Positions 56,495 to 64,000 of a DNA stretch of 64,000 bases are shown here, in pieces (the stretch's first letter is position 1; each line of letters opens with the position of its first letter). Made by a program: the position numbers and the translations under genes. Under the pieces are notes generated by a model. It saw only the letters and a program-made list of their open reading frames with translations, was not told the DNA's origin and searched no databases. Origin of the DNA: Mytilinidion resinicola (Eukaryota; Ascomycota; Dothideomycetes; Mytilinidiales; Mytilinidiaceae); the NCBI RefSeq assembly GCF_010093595.1, contig NW_022985457.1:118226-182225 (forward strand). The letters run 5' to 3'.

Positions 56495-59069
56495 ATGTCC
56501 GCCGCATCCGCAATGCCTGCCATGTCCGCAAGCATCTCCAGCCGCTCCCTCCCCCCACTGTCTCCCAACGCCTCTCGCAACGCCGAATCTTGGGATCCCG
56601 CACCAACCAACGCCGAGCTCGCCGCGTTCCGTGTTTGCGACAGTTGCCGAATGTAGGTGCAATCGCTTCCCATGACAGCCACTCAGCTGCCGCAACACTG
56701 TCAATATCCTGGTTCTGCAATTGCTAATGTAGCTCCTCGGGTGCGGCAGGAAAAAAACCAAATGTACGATTTGATCTCGCATCTGCCCACTGGACCTCTG
56801 ATTCACAGTTTTTAAGGTGACATGAAGCGCCCGAGCTGTGCGGCGTGTCGGGTTCGGCGGGCACCATGCACCTACAGCAAGCGAAAGCGAAAACCGGGTG
56901 CGCATCAAGAACCACCCGACCCCGTTTCACAGCCTGCATTATCTAAATTTTCACGATTAGGTCCTCCGAAGGGCGATTCGGTAAGGAGGCGAACATCTGA
57001 GACCTGTTCCCACTGCCAAACTGGAAGACATGGCCCAGTATCTGAAGGCGGTCCGGGCGGCGGGCCCCTTGTGAACGAGCACATGTCTCCCCCAACTTTG
57101 CCCAGTGACATTTCCAATACTTTTGTCGAGCGTAGCCGGTCTGCTCTTCCTGTCGAGGAAGAGGCGGATCAAGACTTTCCTTCTATGCAGTTGCCGAATT
57201 TCCGACTTTTCGATTTCTCTCCCTACTACTCGCCTAGCGCTGTCGCCCAGGAGACGACCTCAGGGCTGAGTGAAGATATGGAAGATTACTTGTAAGTTAA
57301 TCAGCTAATCGTCGGCACCCACTTATGGAGACGATTTGTCGCAGGCTTGAACTCTACTTTGAACACGTACAGCCCGCTTATCCTCTCTTCCGCAAACCCC
57401 AGCCCGGCGAAAAATGCAGCGCCGCCCACATTCCCCCACGGCTGAAGATGGCCATTTTCTGCGTTTCGTCGCGCTTCGCAAGCCGCCAGGGCACTGAGCC
57501 CCTCCCATCGCAATCGGAATTCGCAGAGCGAGCGGATAACTCCGGTTATAAGAGAGAACTGGACCTTAATGAGATTAAAACCTGCCTCTTGCTGTGTCTG
57601 CATTATTTCTCCGAGTCTCTGAACTGGCACACATTAGCAGAAGTCGGAAAACTCACGCGCATGGCCCATCTCTACGGCCTTCGCTATCTCGAGCAACAGG
57701 AAAACGGCGTCTTCTGGCAAGACGGAGCCGTTCTTGAGTGTGATCCAGAGGAATGGAGAAATGTCTGGTGGTGCGTATATGCGCTAGACACCTGTTGTAA
57801 TGCTCTTACGTAAGTTTAAAGACCAATTGGTTACGGTGCACCGCTGAAATAGAGGCCCAGAGTAACCTCGCATTCCTTCGCGTCAGGGTTGCAGAAAACG
57901 GCACTCTCAATGACTTCCGTCGCCGAATTCACGAACTCTTCGCACATTGACTTGGAATCGCTTTCCGAAGAACCGCAGTATCTCCCATCGGCCACGTCCA
58001 AATACTGGGAAACCATGAGTAGGATCTTCGACCGGCCATCGTGTCGCAGCCGCAACCTGTACATCGCTACATCTGCCCTAATGAGAGCGGCCACGGACGT
58101 TCGCTGTCTTGTGCAGCAACAAAATTGCAACGAGGACTTGAACCGCCGCCTACGAGAGCTTGAGACTGACTATGCAGCTGTGAGGCTTGCCCTGCCCGCT
58201 TGGTATTCCAACCCATCCCGCAACTTAGCCAGTGGCGAGACAGAGAGGGAGCACCAGGATCGTTTAGACACGCTATTGCTCTCGTACTGGTACATCCACT
58301 CTTCCCTTGAAGTTCGCAGTCACGTGACTACGGCTAACCCATTCGTGATGCTTCCAGCGCCTGCCTAACTATTTCAATTACTGCGGCACGAAGCGTAATT
58401 TCAGACTCCCTCGATGATAGCTATCTAAAACTGCAAGAGCACTGGCAGACAATCCTAGCCAAAGTGCACGAAATTGTTCTGGTGATCCAGAATTGGAAAC
58501 CGCAGTATTTCAGTTTCATGAATCCAATGTGCTCTTACATCGTTTTTCTTACTGGTTCCGTTGTCGCACTTGACCGCGCGATGCATCTCGGCACGCAGCC
58601 TGCGCTGTCCAACGCATCAGGAGACCTGAACCTCATGATGCTCTTTCTGCGCCAGGTTGGCTGCTACTGGGCTGTAGGTATGTGGCTGATTCCTCTAGAA
58701 TCAAAATGACTACAATTTGTTAACTTTGAACGTGCTCCAGGGAACCGCCTTGCAGGTTAGTTTGAGAGAGCCCTGATGGATGATAGTGATGATGACTGAC
58801 GAAAGAATACAGACACGTTATTCAAATTACGGCGATTTGAAGGAATGGGAGCGACGTGTCGGGACGTTACCATGTTCCTGTGGCAGATGACGACCTCGCC
58901 GGATGGGACGAATCTATGGAGTCTTCCTGGGAGTCACATCGGAACTGGATGTCAGCTGCAGAGCGCGGGAAATGCAGAGCCCCAGGGAAGCCAACCAGAG
59001 AACAGGTCGGGGAGGATCGAAATCACAGACCTGGAATGGCTGGACGATATTTCCCAATTCTCTTGGTAA
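56495..59069 (+). CDS. Zn2Cys6 transcription factor with fungal-specific TF domain
   Basis: Proposed exons: 56495-56652, 56750-56763 (14 bases), 56817-57291, 57345-57809, 57861 to about 58350, about 58356-58677, 58741-58755 (15 bases), 58813-59069. The splices rebuild a full binuclear zinc cluster, C-x2-C-x6-C-x6-C-x2-C-x6-C, read across three exons (CDSCRMKKTKC then DMKRPSCAACRVRRAPC). The basic TYSKRKRKPG follows. The fungal-specific TF domain is seen at LYFEHVQPAYPLFRKP, MAHLYGLRYLEQQ, WRNVWWCVYALDTCCNALT and CLTISITAARSVIS. The C-terminus ends ITDLEWLDDISQFSW. The frame shift near 58350 is unresolved (unusual intron or a one-base indel). Last gene of the catabolic set and its likely regulator. 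Confidence 0.75.
56750..56763 (+). other. 14-nt microexon in the zinc-cluster region
   Basis: Bases 56750-56763 supply the KKTK segment between the second and third cysteines, with the third Cys codon split over the next intron (56764-56816). Only this arrangement gives the exact cysteine spacing. Confidence 0.6.
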
Positions 59070-59436
59070 CGGTGTGGATGCTTATATGATTAAAGTATTG
59101 AACTGTTATAGTTCAATAGCTGTTCTTAGTGTGCCTTCCCTGATACGTCTTATTGAAGGTAGTACTTAAAGGGTTGCGATAGGCCGAAATTAGGTCAGAT
59201 GATTTTATCGGATTTACAGAGAAATGATAAAATAATTGCTGCGAATGTAGCATAATTTACCTTGTAAGATACCTCTACGTCTGCCCAAATCGCTCCACTC
59301 AAATTCCATTACTAGCAATCATTAACTCGTCACCGTCCATCCCAATTCATACTCTCCATGCTCTCCAGTCGTAAGTCTGAAAATACCCATACTTATGAAA
59401 ATACAAATGGGAAATGAGCGATGTGGAAAAGACAGA
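59070..59436. other. convergent intergenic region
   Basis: Between the regulator and NW/WG member 3, both ending here. Nothing recognised. Confidence 0.45.
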
Positions 59437-60627
59437 TCATGTCTCTAGCGAACTAGCCGGATTGCCTGGCGCTGACGGCAAACCATGCGACGACCCCCGA
59501 TCTCGCCGTCGAGTAGTCCGGGTAGCATCCTGACGGTCGCCATCCAGAGTCAAGTCCACCGGATGCTGCTCACTGTAACCTCCGGGCTGCCTCTGTCTTT
59601 CGAGTCTCGCTAGTCTCAGCTGAAGTCTGGCGTGCTTTTCGGCAAGCCTCAGCAAGCCTAGATCATCGGGAATAGCATCTAAACTGTCGGCAAGCTCATA
59701 GTTATTCTCTACCTTAATTGGAGGCCCATGGGTGGCCGAACGTTCCCGGGGTCCAAGGGCCAAGGGACATTCCCGGAGTGGTTCACCGTTCACGACTGGT
59801 CGACGATTTGGCGAGGTAGGGAAATGAGAGAGAGGCCTAGGGGGTTGATACACTTGACGCCCAAACGCCGGGCCATTTATTGCTGGAGCTCTAGCAACGC
59901 CAAATGGGAGATTCGATGAATGAGAGACTCCTAGGTCAGTGGGGAACGGCGGGTCCCAGGAGCCGGGCTCGTACTGATTGGTTGTTGGGAAGTATGTGTT
60001 CCCGAGGGGCATGGTTTCATTGAATGAAACGCTACCGGCTTCGTATTGCCTTGATGGCTGGTGATCTCTAGCACGGCCAAACGGCTCATAGCTAGGTAGG
60101 CCGTTTATTGGCCTACGAATTTCCGGCGTAGGCAAGCCATAGCGGACTGGCTCTTGAAGGCCGAATTGAGGAGCATGCAGAGGTGCAAGCTTAGAAGTAA
60201 GCGGAGATATAGAATTTGCCTGCTGACTTCCCTTAGAATTTCGGGTTAGGATCTCGATCCCAAGCTCTCGGTAGACGAGTTTCCGAGCCTCTAGAAGGCT
60301 CAAAAGGGTCAAATTGGACTTGTTCAGCACTCTGAGTGCGGCCCTCATGCACTCTTGTACTCTAGGCAACCCCCCTTTGGTCTTCTTGGAAAGCTGCCAG
60401 ATGTCTATAATGAATGTGTGTCCCCATTCCTTTGGGTTATCTTCCTTCTCTAGAAGTTTCTCCCCATTCTCGTTCACTCTGCAAGGCAGAATCTCATGCG
60501 GTATGCACAGATGCAGTGCTTCTTGATTCCAATTCTTGGCGGCTTCCTCGATGCGCTTGAGCATCTCTATTTGCATCTCAAATGATAATCTGTTGAATGG
60601 TATTTTAGGGTGCCGCGGCCGCGGCAT
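59437..60627 (-). CDS. NW/WG-family hypothetical protein, member 3
   Basis: Single exon, 396 residues, start at 60627 (MPRPRHPKIPFNRL). The shared domain covers residues 15-130: LKRIEEAAKNWNQEALHLCIP, EILPCRVNENG, DNPKEWGHTFIIDIWQLS, KTKGGLPRVQECMRAAL, then a helix LLEARKLVYRELG. This aligns with member 1 (AANWNQP, CIPAEIR, NNPQNWGIQFL, HTKGRLEDVQ). The middle is Pro/Gly/Tyr-rich and disordered. The C-terminal segment LGLLRLAEKHARLQLRLARL plus PGGYSEQHPVDLTLDGD matches member 4, 0.2 kb downstream. No enzyme motif. Function unknown. Confidence 0.7.
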   Translation of the reverse strand: MPRPRHPKIPFNRLSFEMQIEMLKRIEEAAKNWNQEALHLCIPHEILPCRVNENGEKLLEKEDNPKEWGHTFIIDIWQLSKKTKGGLPRVQECMRAALRVLNKSNLTLLSLLEARKLVYRELGIEILTRNSKGSQQANSISPLTSKLAPLHAPQFGLQEPVRYGLPTPEIRRPINGLPSYEPFGRARDHQPSRQYEAGSVSFNETMPLGNTYFPTTNQYEPGSWDPPFPTDLGVSHSSNLPFGVARAPAINGPAFGRQVYQPPRPLSHFPTSPNRRPVVNGEPLRECPLALGPRERSATHGPPIKVENNYELADSLDAIPDDLGLLRLAEKHARLQLRLARLERQRQPGGYSEQHPVDLTLDGDRQDATRTTRRRDRGSSHGLPSAPGNPASSLET

Positions 60628-60855
60628 GCTGTGCTATAGATGATTCGAAGTTAGTGGTTGTAATTTACTACATGGAGGCTGAAACACGAGGGTTTCACTT
60701 ACATTTTCGCAGGCGTCAACTAGAGGGTCCGCAGTTTGATGAATTTGGCGAGGATTCCGGGTTCCAACATGCTCGTCTTTGATGTGAATCTTTGGCGAGG
60801 CGGACCTATCTTCCGGCGGCTCTCTTAGACGAGAAGATGAGCGACGGGTTCGTAC

Positions 60856-62173
60856 TTAAGCTGGTGTCGAAGCAACGACTGGAATATCAGCTGCGTAAAT
60901 CCGTTGCCGAGGGTTTTCTCGGTAAGAATAAATGCATTGCTGGTTCAGGCGCCGACATACACCACACTGTGGTCTTAGCTCGTCGCACTTACGGTGCCGC
61001 CACACACAGGTATCGCATGCTCGGCGTCTTCTCTTTGGAAGGCTTTCCTCCTGACCTCGAAGAGTGTCCGTTTCGTCTGTCGCATTGGCAGCATCCATAT
61101 CGTCCATGATCTCCACGAAATCTGCCCTGTCCAAGATACAGTTGATGTCGAAGGGGTTTCCACGTCGTAAGGGCCCCACCGAAATGTTCGTGGTCGCAAC
61201 GTTGACAACAGGGCTTGTAATTGGCGGATGCTGCTCACTATCACCTCCGGGATGCATCTTTCTTGCAAGTATCGCTCGTCTCAGCGTCATCTCTGAGTGA
61301 CTCTCCTTATCTCTGGCGTGATCTTCGAGAGGCCTTAACAAGACGAGATCATCCTCAACCATCACTTCAGATTCAATAGTGTGCGAGCCTTCCTCGAATC
61401 GCCTAACGGTGAATGGGGTCAGCTCTTCGCGTCCATTGACCTGCTTTGGACGGGGCGTTAGAGTGACTTGGTAGCATCGCAAGACAGAGAACTCGCACCT
61501 GTCTGGATTCTCCACCCTGCCCAATCCCTGCCATCTGAGCCCGTGGTGCTGCTGTGGGTATTGTCTCTGAAGCTGGAGGCTCCATTCCCCTCGGTGTCAG
61601 AGAGGCTTCCGGGTATGCACAGTCTAGTCCTAAGTGCCGACAACGTCCGCATTGGGGCTTTGTTGCGTCGCACTTTATCCCCAAAAATATACAGGATTTA
61701 CAGGTCATGGAAGGAGCGGCCAGAGGACACGAATCTGGGGTGGGAAATGTATGCTGCTTGACAGGCCACTCGGATCGTTCTACTATGGGAATGATCGGGT
61801 AACATTGGAATTCTTTCATGACCTCGTTGAGGTCGCGCAACAGCAGAGTTCGAGACCCTGTAGGATGGTGTTGTAATCGCGTCTCAATAGCTGTGACGAT
61901 TCCTTGCTGTACTGTTTCTAACCGGAAACCAGTGGAAAGCGTCAACAAGGACACGGCCATTTCGGAGGTGAAGTACACGGTGTTGTCCTGGTTGCGGAAT
62001 TGAGGGGGGACGAAGTCGACGATGTCGGCCAGTGACCAGTTGCGTTTCACATCATCTAAGACGGAAGTCAAGCTGTCTGCGATATTCGTGTCTCGTCCTG
62101 CGTCTTTTGCGCCGGGTTTCGCGATGCTTGCGTCATGGAGCCCTGCCTTGGGCGTCCCATCGTTGGAAGTCAT
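60856..62173 (-). CDS. double Zn2Cys6 protein related to the NW/WG family (member 4)
   Basis: Two exons, 62173-61499 and 61440-60856 (58-bp intron, phase 0), give 419 residues. Start at 62173 (MTSNDGTPKAG); an upstream in-frame ATG at 62428 adds sequence without family likeness. Residues 40-122 weakly match the NW/WG domain (KRNWSLADIVDFVPPQFR, LSTGFRLETVQQGIVTAIE, LLRDLNEVMKEF). The first zinc cluster is at 158-185 (CKSCIFLGIKC, CGRCRHLGLDC), the second at 367-394 (CDTCVWRHRKC, CGVCRRLNQQC), preceded by KRRRR. Both have C-x2-C-x6-C-x6-C-x2-C-x6-C. Between them LVLLRPLEDHARDKE and PGGDSEQHPP match the C-terminus of member 3. Probably DNA-binding. It could be two fused genes, but the single intron joins them in frame. 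Confidence 0.65.
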
Positions 62174-63679
62174 CGTGATCACCGCGTGTGGTCCGATTGA
62201 AGCTGGGAGAGATTGACCTGACCGAGTGGATAGCGCTGAAAGCACTTCAGTGGGTGGGACAATGTCGGCGCAAATTGCATTAAGGTAAGCGAAATGATGG
62301 AAATGATATTCGAAGGCTGAATGCCTAGCTGCTGAAAAGTCGATGGCGTTGAGGTGCAGAGTACGAAAGGCACACGGTATCATGGAAGCGGTAGCTCTCA
62401 TAGCACGGCTTCCGATCATGTCGCGCAACCAAGAAAGCGTGCGTCAAAAGCGACCAGACAACAAGGGTTCGAAATGCTCCAAAAAGGCGGTCACACAACA
62501 ACAGAAACGTAATTCTCGATACCGCTCATTTCCCTTGCTCCAAGGCTTGGCGGCTCTCATCGATATCTCAGCGCTCGCCATCCCGGGGACAGGCAAGACC
62601 AGACCGGCCCACACCTACTGTAAAGATCCGTTGAGGCCTGAATCACATCCCATCATATGGGTCTATGCACTTGTGCCGACTTGCAGCAGCTAGAGATGCG
62701 ATGAGTGACACTGTATGCTAAATCTATCAGAGGCTTATCAGAACGGCGAAGAAATTTGTTGTGACACAGCGCACCATGCAGCCACGCACGCGACGTTACG
62801 CAACCACGGGGCTGAGAGTGTGACATGAGAGTGGACAGAAGGAAGGTGGATGAATGGGTGATGATACTGTGTTGTATACGATGGGCGTCCAGCGGGCCTG
62901 TCTCTGCTGGGCGTCGCGGCTGGTGGCAGTGAGTAACGTCCAATAACCAGTCGACGTAGGGCGTGGGCCGGGAGAGGATAGCCCGTCGCGGCTTAGAAGG
63001 AGCACGTGCTATCAACGTATGTCCTCCAAAAACAATACATTTTTTCAGGTATGGCACGTCGATAGAGCGCACAGAAGTGCATGTAGGATTAGCAAAGCTT
63101 AAGGAAAAGAACATTGTCCTACAAAGTCTTCAACACCTCCCTGCATTATTCCCTCATATTCGCCATAAACATCAACAGTGTCTTCACGTCGAGCCCAGCT
63201 GACCCAAACACCACCATCGCTGCCTACATCCACGGCTCGCTAGAAAGAGTCCTGGCTCCTGAGAGAGTCTGATGCAGTATCCCCAAATCTGGCGAACCGC
63301 ATTCGCCGTCCTCACTAGCATCGGTATAGCGACATGGCTTCGAGCCTTAGATCCCTGACTCTACAGCTCCTTTCAGACGCAGCTTCCCGTCCGTCAGATG
63401 CAGTCCGATAACCGTACTGTCTGAGACTTTTCACCGAGTCTCTCGTCATCTGATCACTCCGTCAGTCTGGTGAATTGTTGTTGGATATTGGCATCCACAG
63501 TGTTCCAGCCAGTCCTATTGCTGCGGGGGTGATCGGTCTATCAATTTTGCACACCCTGCAAAGAAAGGTGCTCTTCGATACATCGTCGCTGTACCTCGGA
63601 CGGTTAGCTTATTGGAGGCATAAAGTCTGCTAGAGGGCCTGAGATCCCTGGAAACTTCGTTCAACCAACCCAATCAGCG
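62174..63679. other. intergenic region, no convincing gene
   Basis: About 1.5 kb upstream of member 4. A 153-codon frame at 62653-63114 (-) and shorter ones show no recognisable protein and have no splice partners that I can see. Confidence 0.45.
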
Positions 63680-64000
63680 ATGCCATCTCCAGTCGCGTTA
63701 CACCGCGTTACAACGGAGCCCCCTGCAGACTATCTGTCGGACGTGAGAAGGGCCAAGTCCTCTATTTTCGTGCTCCCAAACACATGCGTCGGACCTGTGC
63801 CGGATCCGGCTTTTGGAGTACAAATTGTATGCGACCCGAAACGCTTGCTTTCAACAGAACGTACATTCAACCGCTTTCGTACTACAACGGTACAGAATGG
63901 AGGGCGCGAGATGAGCTCGGTTTCCATTATGTCTGGCATGAACATCGACGTTATCAGTCGAGTGTGCGGAGACTGGACATATAGTCTCCCGCTTACTTCA
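63680..64000 (+). CDS. open frame running off the window end, product unknown
   Basis: From ATG 63680 the frame stays open for 107 codons to the window end: MPSPVALHRVTTEPPADYL, then RAKSSIFVLPNTCVGPVPD, FGVQIVCDPKRLLSTE and on. Base composition suits coding sequence. I do not recognise the product. It is either the first exon of a gene that continues to the right or a chance frame. Confidence 0.4.
   Translation, partial: MPSPVALHRVTTEPPADYLSDVRRAKSSIFVLPNTCVGPVPDPAFGVQIVCDPKRLLSTERTFNRFRTTTVQNGGREMSSVSIMSGMNIDVISRVCGDWTYSLPLTS

Noticed and set aside
55801..56727. A 308-codon frame after the P450 stop
   Set aside because: Starts on GTG, runs through a CTG microsatellite and the regulator's first exon in another frame, and has no protein likeness.
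62653..63114. 153-codon frame (-)
   Set aside because: No motif, composition not coding-like, no splice partner.

Overview
The window looks like nuclear DNA of a filamentous ascomycete (Pezizomycotina, perhaps a dothideomycete). Genes have short GT-AG introns of about 50-95 bp, with two longer ones. There are Zn2Cys6 regulators, a Ty3/gypsy chromovirus, a Tad1/I-like LINE, and pogo and MULE-like DNA transposons. A block of roughly 20 kb is depleted of CpA/TpG and saturated with TpA, the signature of repeat-induced point mutation (RIP). One assembly gap (825 N) lies at 11863-12687.

Layout. 1-2855: C-terminal part of a NO VEIN-like protein. 3322-4417: coiled-coil nuclear-type protein. 5287-6804 and 7950-9239: two members of a hypothetical family that I name here the NW/WG family. 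11267-14040: LTR remnant and TIR elements around the gap. 14749-17292: dynamin-like GTPase carrying three RIP-type stop codons. 18567-20039: SET-domain protein with a fused N-terminal domain. 20191-22080: pogo fragment and a decayed FtsJ-like methyltransferase. 22080-43250: transposon block. It holds a 13.2-kb Ty3 element with ATACT target duplication, into which a LINE and then a pogo element inserted, followed by a second pogo element carrying an un-RIPed LINE copy, a MULE-derived element and an LTR fragment.

44071-59069 is a compact gene set: phenol-hydroxylase-type FAD monooxygenase, fumarylacetoacetate-hydrolase-family enzyme, extradiol (meta-cleavage) dioxygenase, acetoacetyl-CoA synthetase, a pisatin-demethylase-like P450 and a Zn2Cys6 regulator. 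The inferred route is O-demethylation or hydroxylation of an aromatic to a catechol, ring opening, hydrolysis to a product that includes acetoacetate, and activation to acetoacetyl-CoA. A CGGAGGA motif recurs in three promoter regions of the set.

59437-62173 returns to the NW/WG family. One member stands alone, and the next appears to carry a divergent copy plus two complete Zn2Cys6 clusters in one protein. A frame open to the window end starts at 63680.

All splice models were derived by eye from GT/AG sites, reading-frame continuity and remembered family patterns. No alignment or database search was run.
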